NCBI GenBank assembly: GCA_018228645.1
Contig: CP073693.1
Coordinates: forward strand, 3,256,979-3,320,978
Direction: 5' to 3'
Source: Clostridiaceae bacterium Marseille-Q4143
GTDB taxonomy: Bacteria; Bacillota; Clostridia; Lachnospirales; Lachnospiraceae
DNA length: 64,000 nucleotides
Both the position numbers and the translations under genes were made by a program. Each line of letters starts with the position of its first letter. Within the stretch, counting starts at the first letter, position 1. The notes under the pieces are model-generated. The model made no database searches. It saw nothing but the letters and a program-made list of their open reading frames with translations, and had not been told where the DNA came from. Below are positions 8,670 through 18,174 of this stretch, one piece after another.

Positions 8670-9731
8670 TTATTTCTGATGTGTATAAGCCTCCACATGA
8701 GCACCATCCCAGGTTGCCACATGATAGTATACATTCAGTCCCTGGTCAATGAGAGAAAGACCCATGATTGCTCCGGTTCCCTCTCCTAAATGCATGCCTG
8801 CCTGTATCGGTGCCTGCATTCCAAGATGTTCCATCGCCAGCTTAGCCGCCGGCTCTGCAGATCCGTGGGTCGGAATCATATATTCCTTTGCGGTCTTAGA
8901 GAGCATGACTGCCAGATATGCAGAAATAGCGGAAATGAAGCCATCAATCAAAATTGGGAGATGGTAATAGGCTGCTCCGAGATAGCATCCCACCATACCG
9001 GCAATATCAAGACCTCCTACCTTTGAGATCACGTCAATGGCATCTGTTTTATCAGGATGGTTTACCTCAATGGCCCGCTCAATGGCACGTACTTTTTTAT
9101 TCAGTCCCTCGGTGGAAAGACCGGCACCTCTTCCTGTCACTACTTCCGGCGCCTGATCAAACAATACGGCTGCACAGGCAGAGCTGGTGGTTGTATTGCC
9201 AATTCCCATCTCGCCGGTCACAATCAGATCATATCCTTCTGCTTTCAAGTCTCTGACCGTATCCACACCCGTCAGAATTGCCTGCACACATTCTTCTCTG
9301 GTCATGGCCGGACCTTCTGCAATATTTCCGGTGCCATAACGTACCACACAATTACGGATCTTCGGATGCACCCCATCCTTCAGTCCTCCGATATTGACCG
9401 GAACCATCGTGCATCCCGCCAGGTGGCTCATAATGCAGGCAGTGGACAGGTCATTTCCCATATTTTCCAGTACCTGCATGGTAACAGAACTGTCCGTCTG
9501 GGTTACGCCTTCTTTTACTACTCCATTATCAGCGCCCATAATCACGACGGCACGTTTGTCAGGATGGGGATGGGCATCTCCATAGATTCCGGCGATCTGG
9601 ACCACCACTTCTTCCAGCCATCCAAGTCCTCTTAATGGTTTACATAAGGAATCCCAGTTTTTCCATGCTTCGTCTCTGGCTTTTGCATCTGTCGGCTGAA
9701 TGCCGGCAATGATCTCTTTCAGTCTGTCCAT
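8670..9731 (-). CDS. cobT: Nicotinate-nucleotide:base phosphoribosyltransferase CobT
   Basis: Transfers phosphoribose from nicotinate mononucleotide to the lower-ligand base, giving the alpha-riboside phosphate used by CobS. 353 residues, with GADNGVVKEGVTQTD near residue 85, EMGIGNTTTSSACAAV in the middle and LGEGTGAIMGLSLID near the C-terminus; the Glu in LGEGTGA is the expected catalytic base. No base-synthesis gene (bluB or bza) is in view, so the native lower ligand cannot be told. Confidence 0.96.
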   Translation of the reverse strand: MDRLKEIIAGIQPTDAKARDEAWKNWDSLCKPLRGLGWLEEVVVQIAGIYGDAHPHPDKRAVVIMGADNGVVKEGVTQTDSSVTMQVLENMGNDLSTACIMSHLAGCTMVPVNIGGLKDGVHPKIRNCVVRYGTGNIAEGPAMTREECVQAILTGVDTVRDLKAEGYDLIVTGEMGIGNTTTSSACAAVLFDQAPEVVTGRGAGLSTEGLNKKVRAIERAIEVNHPDKTDAIDVISKVGGLDIAGMVGCYLGAAYYHLPILIDGFISAISAYLAVMLSKTAKEYMIPTHGSAEPAAKLAMEHLGMQAPIQAGMHLGEGTGAIMGLSLIDQGLNVYYHVATWDGAHVEAYTHQK

Positions 9732-9736
9732 CTTCT

Positions 9737-10366
9737 CTAACCTTTATAATACAGCATGGCATTACAGATGGTTGCTGCAATGTTGCTGCCGCCCTTTCTT
9801 CCTCTTGGAACAATATAGGGAACCCCCGCCGTCATGATCAGCTCTTTGGCCTCTACCACGTTGACAAATCCTACTGGTGCACCGATGATCAGTGCCGGAT
9901 TTACCTTACCTTCCTGGATCAGCTCATAGAGACGGATCAGTGCAGTCGGTGCATTTCCCACTGCAAAGATCACTTCTTTGCCGAGAGCTGCGCCCCGCTC
10001 CATGCAGATGGCTGCACGGGTACATCCCCGCTCCTGCGCTTCTTTTGCCACATCCTCGTCGGACATGAAGCAGTAAGCTTTTCCGCCGTACTCTGCCAGC
10101 TTTTTCTTATTAATTCCGGACCAAGCCATCTTCGTATCCGTCACAATGACAGCGCCTCTTCTTAAGGCTTCCACGCCCAGCATGGCTGCATTTTCAGAAA
10201 AGCACAGGTTATCCGCATAGTCGAAATCCGCAGACGTATGGATGCAGCGTTTTACGATGGAGAACTGGGGCTCCTGCCAGGTTCTTCCATTTAACTCCTG
10301 CGTGATAATCTCCATACTGCGCTTCTCTATCTCATTTGGTTTTACAATCTTAATCTCATTCAGCAT
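9737..10366 (-). CDS. cbiC: Cobalt-precorrin-8 methylmutase CbiC
   Basis: Moves the C11 methyl group to C12 to give cobyrinate. 209 residues, typical length. The catalytic His is in KRCIHTSADFDYA, near residue 43, and the C-terminal half carries the conserved IGAPVGFVNVVEAKE and GGSNIAATICNAML blocks. The start ATG shares bases with the stop of cbiP (TGATG). Confidence 0.95.
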   Translation of the reverse strand: MLNEIKIVKPNEIEKRSMEIITQELNGRTWQEPQFSIVKRCIHTSADFDYADNLCFSENAAMLGVEALRRGAVIVTDTKMAWSGINKKKLAEYGGKAYCFMSDEDVAKEAQERGCTRAAICMERGAALGKEVIFAVGNAPTALIRLYELIQEGKVNPALIIGAPVGFVNVVEAKELIMTAGVPYIVPRGRKGGSNIAATICNAMLYYKG

Positions 10367-11871
10367 CAGATCCCCGCCTCCAGAATTTCGTATATTTTTT
10401 TCATGTCAAATGATGATCTGACCAGATCTGCCAGCTTGTCATATTCCTGCTCTTTGTGAGCAGCCAGATCAAAGTGCCAGCTACCGTAATCAAGGCCTTT
10501 GCTTCTCATAAGTTCCCGGATCATGCTCTCTGCAAAATCATCCGTATCAAAGAGACCATGGAGGTAACTTCCCAGAACGGTACCCTCCTCATTGGCAAGG
10601 GCATCTATTCTTCCGTCCTCCAGACGAACCAACTCCTGACAGCCGCCCAGATTTTCGGAAACACCCATATGAATCTCATAACCGGTCACTTCTTTTCCTT
10701 CCCAGTCACTCCACAGGCCGGCACCCTTCCTCATAATGCCATGAATCTGGGTTCTGGTCTTAGATTTGGCAAAGACAGTCTTCGTATCCAGAAGACCCAT
10801 GCCTCTCATGGTACCGCCGTGCTCCACATTGTCCGGGTCTTCCATGACTTTTCCCAGAAGCTGGAAACCGCCGCAGATGCCGATGATCGGCGTCTTCTTC
10901 TCTGCCTGCCGTAAAATCAGCGCTTCCATACCAGACTCCCGGAGCCACTGCATATCGTCCATGGTATTCTTGGTACCCGGCAGCAGAATCAGATCCGGAT
11001 CTTCCAGCATCCCCGGCTGGGATACATACCGGAGTGATACCCCATCCATCCGCTCAAAGACGGAGAAATCCGTAAAATTAGAAATATGAGGCAGACGGAT
11101 CACCGCCACATCAAGGCCTGCTCCTTTATGAGTCTGCTCAAGGCGGTCGGAAAGACTGTCTTCATCATCGATATCCAGTCGTTCCATAGGAACCACTCCC
11201 ACCACCGGAATATCCGTCTTTTCTTCAATCATCCGAAGTCCCGGCTCCAGGATCTTCACATCCCCGCGGAATTTGTTGACAACCAGACCTTTAATCATGG
11301 CCTGCTCATCCTCCGGGAGAAGCTTTACAGTGCCGTATAAGGCCGCAAAAACACCGCCCCTGTCAATATCTCCCACCAACAGTACCGGTGCTTTCGCCAT
11401 TCTCGCCATTCCCATGTTGACGATATCATTTTCATGGAGATTAATCTCCGCAGGACTTCCTGCTCCCTCAATGACAATGATGTCGTACTCACTGCTCAGC
11501 CGCTCATAAGCTGCCAGCACATCCGGAATCAGCTGCTTTTTATTCTTATAATAATCCATGGCCTTCATGTTGCCGCGGACTTCCCCGTTTACAATGACCT
11601 GGCTTCCCACATTGCTGGTGGGTTTGAGCAGAATCGGGTTCATATCTGCTGTCGGATCAATACCGCATGCTTCCGCCTGCATGGCCTGTGCCCGGCCGAT
11701 CTCCAACCCTTCCTTTGTAATGTAGGAATTGAGGGCCATATTCTGGGATTTAAAGGGTGCCACTTTATAGCCATCCTGCTTAAATACCCTGCATAGTCCC
11801 GCTGTCAGGAAACTCTTTCCGGAATTGGACATGGTTCCCTGCACCATAATCGCTTTTGCCACGTTTCTCAC
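10366..11871 (-). CDS. cbiP: Cobyric acid synthase CbiP (CobQ)
   Basis: Amidates the b, d, e and g side chains of adenosylcobyrinate a,c-diamide using glutamine and ATP. 501 residues with the ATP site MVQGTMSNSGKSFLTAGL at the N-terminus, DIDRGGVFAALYGT, and a C-terminal class I glutamine amidotransferase domain with its nucleophile in IIGICGGFQLLG. Overlaps cobD upstream as ATGA and cbiC downstream. Confidence 0.96.
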   Translation of the reverse strand: MRNVAKAIMVQGTMSNSGKSFLTAGLCRVFKQDGYKVAPFKSQNMALNSYITKEGLEIGRAQAMQAEACGIDPTADMNPILLKPTSNVGSQVIVNGEVRGNMKAMDYYKNKKQLIPDVLAAYERLSSEYDIIVIEGAGSPAEINLHENDIVNMGMARMAKAPVLLVGDIDRGGVFAALYGTVKLLPEDEQAMIKGLVVNKFRGDVKILEPGLRMIEEKTDIPVVGVVPMERLDIDDEDSLSDRLEQTHKGAGLDVAVIRLPHISNFTDFSVFERMDGVSLRYVSQPGMLEDPDLILLPGTKNTMDDMQWLRESGMEALILRQAEKKTPIIGICGGFQLLGKVMEDPDNVEHGGTMRGMGLLDTKTVFAKSKTRTQIHGIMRKGAGLWSDWEGKEVTGYEIHMGVSENLGGCQELVRLEDGRIDALANEEGTVLGSYLHGLFDTDDFAESMIRELMRSKGLDYGSWHFDLAAHKEQEYDKLADLVRSSFDMKKIYEILEAGI

Positions 11872-12929
11872 CTCGCTGTCTTCTTCAATACTTCTATCAG
11901 CCGTTCATTGGCTTCATGATCTTTGACTGCCACCCGGTAACAGGTCTCATCCAGTCCCCGGTAATTGCTGCATCTGCGGATCATAATCCCCTCCGGCAGA
12001 AGCCTGTCATAAAGATTCCGGATACCATCCGTGCGGAAGAACAGGTAATCTGCCTGTCCATCCCAGACGGTCATCCCCAGAATCTCCATCTCTTTTTTGA
12101 GATATGCCCGTTCCTCTCTCACAAGAGTAATGGCCTTCTCCTTATATTCCCCTTCCCCAAGGGCCGCAATGCCTGCTTCTGACGCCAACACGCTGACGCC
12201 CCAGCACTGTCCGGCTGCTTCCATCTTCCGAAGGAGTGCCCCATCACCGCAGACTCCATATCCCAGCCGGATGCCCGGCATGGCATACATTTTAGTAAAG
12301 GATTTTAAAATAAACAGATGTTTATATTCTGTTGTTTTCTGAATCAACGACCGTTCTTCCTGACCGGTAAAATCAAGGAAACATTCATCCAGCACCAGCA
12401 AAATACTCCTGCTTTCTGCCCGCTCCAGAATCCGGAGCAGCAGCTCCTGCTCTACCAGGATTCCGGTGGGATTATTGGGATTGCAGAGGAACATCACATC
12501 CATGTCTTCGGTCATCTGTTCCAGAATGTCTTCCCGCACCCGGTAATCCGGCTGCATCTCATAGATGTGAATCTTCGTTTCCACCTGTTTTAATGCTTCC
12601 TCATATTCCAGGAACGTAGGGGCTGTTAAAAGGGCATGGGCAGGCTTCGTCCCATAGGCAAGGCGGTAGATGAGATCCGCTCCGCCGTTTCCGCAGATCA
12701 GTGCTTCTTCCGGGACTTCATGGTACTCTGCCAGTGCATGCTTTAATTTCCGGCTTTCCGGATCCGGATAATGCTCCGCTTTATCAAGAGCCTCCATCAC
12801 CGCCAGCCGGACTCCTGCCGGCATGCCCAGCGGATTGATGTTCGCAGAAAAATCCAGAAATTTCCTGTCTTCTTTCGCTATCTGTTTCTGGATCTCCTCA
12901 CTGTAAATATCTCCTCCGTGCTGTCCCAT
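11868..12929 (-). CDS. cobD: PLP enzyme, probable threonine-phosphate decarboxylase CobD
   Basis: Class I/II aminotransferase fold, 353 residues, expected to make (R)-1-aminopropan-2-ol phosphate from threonine phosphate for the CbiB step. It begins MGQHGGDIYSEEIQKQ, has FLDFSANINPLGMP, the nucleotide-type FLCNPNNPTGILV block, and the PLP lysine in LKSFTKMYAMPGIRLGYG. It resembles histidinol-phosphate aminotransferases, but the HGGD start and the position between cbiP and the hemC fusion support CobD. The threonine kinase (PduX-like) that would supply the substrate is not in view. Confidence 0.9.
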   Translation of the reverse strand: MGQHGGDIYSEEIQKQIAKEDRKFLDFSANINPLGMPAGVRLAVMEALDKAEHYPDPESRKLKHALAEYHEVPEEALICGNGGADLIYRLAYGTKPAHALLTAPTFLEYEEALKQVETKIHIYEMQPDYRVREDILEQMTEDMDVMFLCNPNNPTGILVEQELLLRILERAESRSILLVLDECFLDFTGQEERSLIQKTTEYKHLFILKSFTKMYAMPGIRLGYGVCGDGALLRKMEAAGQCWGVSVLASEAGIAALGEGEYKEKAITLVREERAYLKKEMEILGMTVWDGQADYLFFRTDGIRNLYDRLLPEGIMIRRCSNYRGLDETCYRVAVKDHEANERLIEVLKKTAR

Positions 12930-12946
12930 GCCCGGTCCTCCTGTTT

Positions 12947-15358
12947 CTATTTCTCTTTTTTTCCGGCTTTTACATCAGCAAGAAGTACATTTCTAATTCC
13001 TTCTGCTGTGTATTCGACCGCCGACTGCCCTACAGCAAGTCCTGCCGCTTCTGCTGCCTTCTCCGTTACCGGTCCGATGCAGATGATCTTCGCCGGACAG
13101 TCCACACGGACGCCGTCTTCTTCCAGCATGGAGGCAAAGGCGCGTACTGCAGATCCGCTGCACAGCGTCACATAATCCACCTGGGAAATCATTCTTCTTA
13201 ACTCTTCTGCTTTCCGCAGATCCACCGCTGTATGATACATGGATACCTTACTGTAGGCGATACCGGCTTCATCCAGCGCCTGATCCAGTTCCTTCGAAGC
13301 TTCTTCTGCACGCACCAGCACTACCCGCTCATCCTTCTGTAGCGTCGGTACCCACTCTTTTGCCAGTGTCCGGCTGGTATATTTCGTCGGTACAAAATCT
13401 GCCAGAAAACCTTTGCCTGCCAGTGCTTTTGCCGTGCCCTCGCCGACTACGGCAAATTTCAGGTTTGCAAGGCTTCTGAAATCTTTTCCTGCTGCCAGCA
13501 GTTTTTCAAAGAACAGCTCTACGCCATTGCTGCTGGTAAAGGCCATCCAGCTGTAGACTTCCGGATGAGCCACCAGACGGTCGAGTTCCGGACTCTCCAG
13601 GGTTTCTGTATGAATCAGGCTGAATCGGATGGCTTCTGCGCCTTCCTCTTCCAGCACTTCTGCCAGGTGCTCTGTCATCTTCTCCGTTGCGGTCACCAGT
13701 ACCCGTTTGCCAGATAAGGGCTGATTGCCGTACCAGCCGATCTCATTTCTTAAAGAAACCACATCACCGATTACCGTGATGGCCGGTGTCTGAATGCCTG
13801 CCTTTTTGGCTTCTTCCACGATGGTCTCCAAGGTTCCCACAGCGACCTTCTGTCTGGCCGTCGTACCTTCCTGTACCACCGCTGCCGGGGTCTTTGGATT
13901 CTTGCCATTGGCAATGAGATTTTTCGTAATATTCGGAAGGTTTTTAAGGCCCATCAGAAATACCAGGGTACCTTCTTCCTTTGCAAGGGTTCCATAATCA
14001 AGAACCGTGCTATCCTTGTGGGCACCCTCATGTCCTGTAATCACATGGAAAGAAGACGCATGATCCCGGTGGGTCACCGGAATACCTGCATACGCCGGTG
14101 CTCCATAGCAGGAAGACACACCCGGTACGATCTCATAATCCACACCTGCTTCTCTGAGCTCCTGGGCTTCCTCTCCTCCGCGTCCGAAGATAAAGGGATC
14201 TCCGCCTTTTAAGCGGACTACATTCTTTCCTTCTTTTGCCAGACGGATGAGCAGCGCATTGGTCTCCTCCTGTTTCAGATGATGATGGGAAGAGCGTTTT
14301 CCTGCGTAAATCAGCTCTGCATCCGGTCTTGCTTCATTGAGCAGGGAGTCCGTTGCCAGACTGTCATAGACCAACACATCTGCGCTGCGGATACAGGATA
14401 AGCATCTCTGGGTCACCAGACGTTCATCTCCAGGTCCTGCACCGACCAGCCATACTTTTCCCTGGCAGATTTTCCGCGCCAGTTCCTGTCCAAGTGCTTC
14501 TGCCTGCTCCGGCTGAATTACATTTTCAATGGAACCGGACGCCCGTTTTACATGCTTCGCATCCTGAGCAAACAGCACTTCCATAGAAAGCTTCGTTCCC
14601 TCCACTTTCGCCAGTGCTGCCGCCGGTGCATTGCAGCTGCCGCCAATGGCTTTCAGGTAAGCACGCTCAGCACTTAACATCGCCATCGCTTCTGCATCAT
14701 TCAACGCTTCCATCACTTCTGTCAGATGTCCGTTCTTCGTCTCCACTGCCAGAATTGCCTGGCCGGCTGCCGGAAGGCACCGATCCGGTGACAATTTTTC
14801 AAAATGAAATTCGCCGCCGGATACCATATCCAGACGTTCCAGTCCTGCGGATGCCAGTACAATGGCATCATAGAGACCCTCTGTCAGTTTTTTAAGTCTC
14901 GTCTGTACGTTACCCCGGATAGGCCGAATGACCACCAGCGGATTCAGTGCCCGGATCTGCAGCTCTCTTCTTAAACTTCCGGTACCTACCACACTTCCTG
15001 GTTTCAGATCAACAAGCTTCGTTCCGTCTTTTGTAACGATCACATCCTCCACAGGACCTCTCTTTAATGCTGCCCCGATTCCCAACCCTTTCGGGAAATC
15101 CATAGGCATATCCTTGGCGCTGTGCACTGCCAGATCGATCCGTTCATCCAGCAATGCCTCCTCCAGTTCCTGGGTAAAAACACCTTTTCCGCCAAAGGAC
15201 GTCAATGTCCGGTCCAGAAGCTCGTCACCCTTTGTGGACATCTCGCAGATCTCCACCCGAATGCCCGGAAATGCCTCTTCTATCTTCTGTCTTACGATAT
15301 TTGTCTGAACCAGTGCCAGACGGCTCTTTCTGGTTCCGATCCTTATCAGATCCTGCAT
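12947..15358 (-). CDS. hemC: HemC-CobA-HemD fusion: hydroxymethylbilane synthase, uroporphyrinogen-III C-methyltransferase, uroporphyrinogen-III synthase
   Basis: An 803-residue protein that converts porphobilinogen to precorrin-2 by itself in principle. The start is ATG 15358 (MQDLIRIGTRKSRLALVQTN), 6 nt after GGAGG; an extension to 15376 is less likely. Residues 1 to about 297 are HemC, with the dipyrromethane cofactor Cys at 242 (AIGGSCNAPAAA). From about 301 comes the SAM-dependent methyltransferase CobA/SUMT (VWLVGAGPGDERL, VVRLKGGDPFIFGRGGEEA, GIPVTHRD). The last 250 residues are HemD (GKRVLVTATEKMTEHLAEVL; FTSSNGVELFFEKL). This bundling channels tetrapyrrole flux to the corrinoid branch. 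Confidence 0.95.
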   Translation of the reverse strand: MQDLIRIGTRKSRLALVQTNIVRQKIEEAFPGIRVEICEMSTKGDELLDRTLTSFGGKGVFTQELEEALLDERIDLAVHSAKDMPMDFPKGLGIGAALKRGPVEDVIVTKDGTKLVDLKPGSVVGTGSLRRELQIRALNPLVVIRPIRGNVQTRLKKLTEGLYDAIVLASAGLERLDMVSGGEFHFEKLSPDRCLPAAGQAILAVETKNGHLTEVMEALNDAEAMAMLSAERAYLKAIGGSCNAPAAALAKVEGTKLSMEVLFAQDAKHVKRASGSIENVIQPEQAEALGQELARKICQGKVWLVGAGPGDERLVTQRCLSCIRSADVLVYDSLATDSLLNEARPDAELIYAGKRSSHHHLKQEETNALLIRLAKEGKNVVRLKGGDPFIFGRGGEEAQELREAGVDYEIVPGVSSCYGAPAYAGIPVTHRDHASSFHVITGHEGAHKDSTVLDYGTLAKEEGTLVFLMGLKNLPNITKNLIANGKNPKTPAAVVQEGTTARQKVAVGTLETIVEEAKKAGIQTPAITVIGDVVSLRNEIGWYGNQPLSGKRVLVTATEKMTEHLAEVLEEEGAEAIRFSLIHTETLESPELDRLVAHPEVYSWMAFTSSNGVELFFEKLLAAGKDFRSLANLKFAVVGEGTAKALAGKGFLADFVPTKYTSRTLAKEWVPTLQKDERVVLVRAEEASKELDQALDEAGIAYSKVSMYHTAVDLRKAEELRRMISQVDYVTLCSGSAVRAFASMLEEDGVRVDCPAKIICIGPVTEKAAEAAGLAVGQSAVEYTAEGIRNVLLADVKAGKKEK

Positions 15359-15395
15359 GTTATCCTCCATCTCCATACATGAGAGGTCCGCTTTC

Positions 15396-16127
15396 CTATA
15401 CGCGATAACCTCTCGGAGTAATCATTCTTCCATTCTTTGTATATGTCTGGGAATTCCCCACAATCACCACACTGAACATGTCAATATCTGCATTTTTCAG
15501 TTCTCCCAGGGTCGTGATACAGGAAGCCTCATCTTTTCGTCCTGCATTTCTCACAATACCGACCGGAGTCTCCGGTTTCCGGTATTTCATCAGAATATCT
15601 GCTGCTTTCTCTACATAGTCTACACGTTTTTTGCTCTTCGGGTTGTAAAGGCAGACGATCATGTCTCCCTGCCCTGCACAGTCCACGCGCTTCATAATCA
15701 GATCAAAAGGCGTCATCAGGTCGCTTAAACTGATCACTGCAAAATCGTGCATCAGCGGAGCGCCCAGTACAGAAGCGGCCGCGCTGGCTGCCGTTACACC
15801 CGGAACCGTCTCGATCTCAATATTGGCATTCATCTCTTCCGCTACCTGATAGATGATGCCTGCCATACCGTAGATACCGCTGTCGCCGCTGGATACCATA
15901 GCAACGGTCTGGTCCTTCATTGCTTCCTCTACTGCCATCTGACAGCGCTTTACTTCCTGCATCATCGGCGTTGCAAGGTAATTTTTATCCGGAAAGAATT
16001 CCTTTAAAATATTTACATAAGTGGTATAACCGGTAACCACATCCGCATTTTTAATCACTTCAATGGCTTTCTCTGTCATATGCTCATAGCCGCCGGGGCC
16101 GAATCCGACTACGTATAATTTTCCCAT
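15396..16127 (-). CDS. cbiH: Cobalt-precorrin-3 C17-methyltransferase CbiH (CobJ family)
   Basis: SAM-dependent methyltransferase that drives ring contraction at C17. 243 residues of the tetrapyrrole methylase fold: KLYVVGFGPGGYEHMTEKA at the start, MVSSGDSGIYGMAGI, PGVTAASAAASVLGAPLMHD and ICLYNPKS-like VCLYNPKSKKR. The length fits the single-domain form. It sits 3 nt after hemA. Confidence 0.93.
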   Translation of the reverse strand: MGKLYVVGFGPGGYEHMTEKAIEVIKNADVVTGYTTYVNILKEFFPDKNYLATPMMQEVKRCQMAVEEAMKDQTVAMVSSGDSGIYGMAGIIYQVAEEMNANIEIETVPGVTAASAAASVLGAPLMHDFAVISLSDLMTPFDLIMKRVDCAGQGDMIVCLYNPKSKKRVDYVEKAADILMKYRKPETPVGIVRNAGRKDEASCITTLGELKNADIDMFSVVIVGNSQTYTKNGRMITPRGYRV

Positions 16128-16130
16128 AAA

Positions 16131-17312
16131 TTATTCAATCTCCTTTAAATGTCCAAAAAGTGCGTGAAGCTCTGCCGGAGTGGAATGATCCCGCAGACGG
16201 TAAAACATCTTATCAATGGCTTTATCAAGTCCCTTTTTTTCCGCTTCCTGTTCCATCCATTCCTTAAAAGAAGCCATATCCGGCAATGCCAGCTGGAATA
16301 CCATCCAGCGTTCAAAATCCATCTGTACTTCGTCAAGAATCTGGTCTGCAGCCACAACTTCATGCTGTTTTTTTTCGTTATTTGTCCGGGCAAGCTCTTG
16401 GAAATCATCAATATCATAACGCATGATTCCCGGCAGTTTCTCCACCTTTGCCTCAATGTCAATCGGCACTGCCAGATCCACCAGTACACGGGGTTTCTCT
16501 GTCACAAGCTTCTCCGCCATCTTACTGTAAGTCAGCGTATAATGAGGGCTGCTGGTGGCACTGATAATTGCATCCATCTCATTGACCAGCTCGTACCGTT
16601 TTTCATATTCCATGACGCGGTATGTAATCTTGTGATGATGATCTTCTCCTGCCTGTCCCATATTTCTGGACGTAATATAAACCTCCGCACCATCAATGCA
16701 CTGGAGGTTCTTTAACACCGTGCTTCCGATCTTGCCGGATGCACCGATGATCATAACTTTTTTGCCATGAAGGGTTCCCAGCCCCTGTTCTGCTGCCTTG
16801 ATGGCCATGGTAGCAGTGGACACACTGGTTCTGGAAAGATCCGTTTCTGTCTTTACCTTCTTGGCTGCCGTTACCGCATAGCGGAACAGCGTATTCAGAT
16901 AGACGCCGCAGGTGCCTGTCTCTCTTGCCTGATCATGGGCACGTTTCACCTGGCCGAGGATCTGATCCTCGCCCATAACCATGGACTCAAGACCTGCTGC
17001 CACGTGGAACAGATGACGCACAGCCTTACTTCCATTATAAAAGCGGATATAGTCACCGATATTTTCCACATCCTGTGCACCGGCAAATTCCAGCACCAGA
17101 TCCTGCAATTCTGTAAAATTGCCGCCCGGACAGGCAGTATAAATATAAACCTCTGTTCGATTACAGGTACTGATAATCACGCACTCTTCCGCGATGCCTC
17201 TCGCGATCATCTCCTTCATCAGTTCCTGCTGCCGTTCTGCCGGAAATGCAAACAATTCCCGGACAGCCAGCGGCGTATTATGATGACTGATTCCGATCAG
17301 TGAGATTCCCAT
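16131..17312 (-). CDS. hemA: Glutamyl-tRNA reductase HemA
   Basis: First committed enzyme of C5 tetrapyrrole synthesis, reducing glutamyl-tRNA to glutamate-1-semialdehyde. 393 residues, with GISHHNTPLAVRE at the N-terminus, the catalytic Cys50 in VIISTCNRTEVYIY, an NADPH-binding VMIIGASGKIGSTVLKNL segment and a helical dimerisation C-terminus. Its place as second gene behind the B12 riboswitch means entry into tetrapyrrole synthesis is controlled by cobalamin here. The start overlaps the cbiF stop. Confidence 0.95.
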   Translation of the reverse strand: MGISLIGISHHNTPLAVRELFAFPAERQQELMKEMIARGIAEECVIISTCNRTEVYIYTACPGGNFTELQDLVLEFAGAQDVENIGDYIRFYNGSKAVRHLFHVAAGLESMVMGEDQILGQVKRAHDQARETGTCGVYLNTLFRYAVTAAKKVKTETDLSRTSVSTATMAIKAAEQGLGTLHGKKVMIIGASGKIGSTVLKNLQCIDGAEVYITSRNMGQAGEDHHHKITYRVMEYEKRYELVNEMDAIISATSSPHYTLTYSKMAEKLVTEKPRVLVDLAVPIDIEAKVEKLPGIMRYDIDDFQELARTNNEKKQHEVVAADQILDEVQMDFERWMVFQLALPDMASFKEWMEQEAEKKGLDKAIDKMFYRLRDHSTPAELHALFGHLKEIE

Positions 17313-18067
17313 TACTCCGTCACTCCCTTTCGGAATTCTGTGGTAAAGGTCTTGTCATACAGTTTGGACAGATCATAGTCATTTCCAAGGAAATCTCCGA
17401 CTACGGTCAGAGCCGTCTTGGTAATACCAGCTTCCTTCACGCGCTCTGCAATATTGGTCAGATCACCGCGGACAATCTTCTGATCTTCCCAGGTCGCTTT
17501 ATAGACAACAGCTACCGGAGTTTCCGGACGATATTCCTGTCTCAAAATCGCAGACATCTCATCCAGCATGCCAACGCTTAAGAAAATGATCATAGTTGCA
17601 TTGTGCTTTGCCAGATCTACCAGCTTTTCCTTCGGCGGCATTGGGGTACGTCCTTCCATACGAGTCAGGATCACCGTCTGGCTCACGCCCGGAAGGGTAT
17701 ATTCCTTCTTTAACACTGCTGCAGTTGCAAGGAAAGAACTGACACCCGGAATCACCTCATAGTCAATGCCCAGTTCATCCAGTCTGTCCATCTGCTCTCT
17801 GTGAGCACCATAAATAGCCGGATCTCCCGTATGAACCCGGGCGACCTTCAGACCCTTGTCTTCTGCATCTTTCATCACATCAATGACTTCATCAAGGTTC
17901 ATCAGGGCACTGTTGTAAATAACAGCTCCCTCTTTTGCATCTGCCAATACCTGTGGATTGACCAGAGAACCTGCATAAATGATGACATCTGCGCTGTCAA
18001 TAATCTTCTTTCCCTTAATAGTCAGAAGTTCCGGGTCGCCAGGACCCGCTCCGATAAATGATACCAT
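17312..18067 (-). CDS. cbiF: Cobalt-precorrin-4 C11-methyltransferase CbiF
   Basis: First gene of the B12 operon; methylates C11. The start is ATG 18067 (MVSFIGAGPGDPELLTIKGK), 7 nt after GGAGGG; the GTG at 18082 would place the ribosome site inside the gene. 251 residues with YAGSLVNPQVL, RVHTGDPAIYGAHREQMDRL, IPGVSSFLATAAVLKKEYTLPG and a late TALTVVGDFLG block, the pattern of CbiF/CobM. Confidence 0.95.
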   Translation of the reverse strand: MVSFIGAGPGDPELLTIKGKKIIDSADVIIYAGSLVNPQVLADAKEGAVIYNSALMNLDEVIDVMKDAEDKGLKVARVHTGDPAIYGAHREQMDRLDELGIDYEVIPGVSSFLATAAVLKKEYTLPGVSQTVILTRMEGRTPMPPKEKLVDLAKHNATMIIFLSVGMLDEMSAILRQEYRPETPVAVVYKATWEDQKIVRGDLTNIAERVKEAGITKTALTVVGDFLGNDYDLSKLYDKTFTTEFRKGVTE

Positions 18068-18090
18068 GTGTTTTCCCTCCACGTAATAAA

Positions 18091-18123
18091 AGGAGTCCCC
18101 GCAACACAGCCGCGAAGACTCCC
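18091..18123 (-). terminator. Intrinsic terminator, expression platform of the cbiF leader
   Basis: On the minus strand GGAGTC and GACTCC pair, with an inner CGC/GCG pair, and are followed by CTTTTATT. It lies between the cobalamin aptamer and the cbiF ribosome site, the usual layout for ligand-promoted transcription termination. It ends 24 nt before the cbiF start. Confidence 0.8.
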
Positions 18124-18174
18124 TCGTTTTTCTTTTGATCTGAATGTATTTCTTTGTCAGAAATTTTCAGGATC

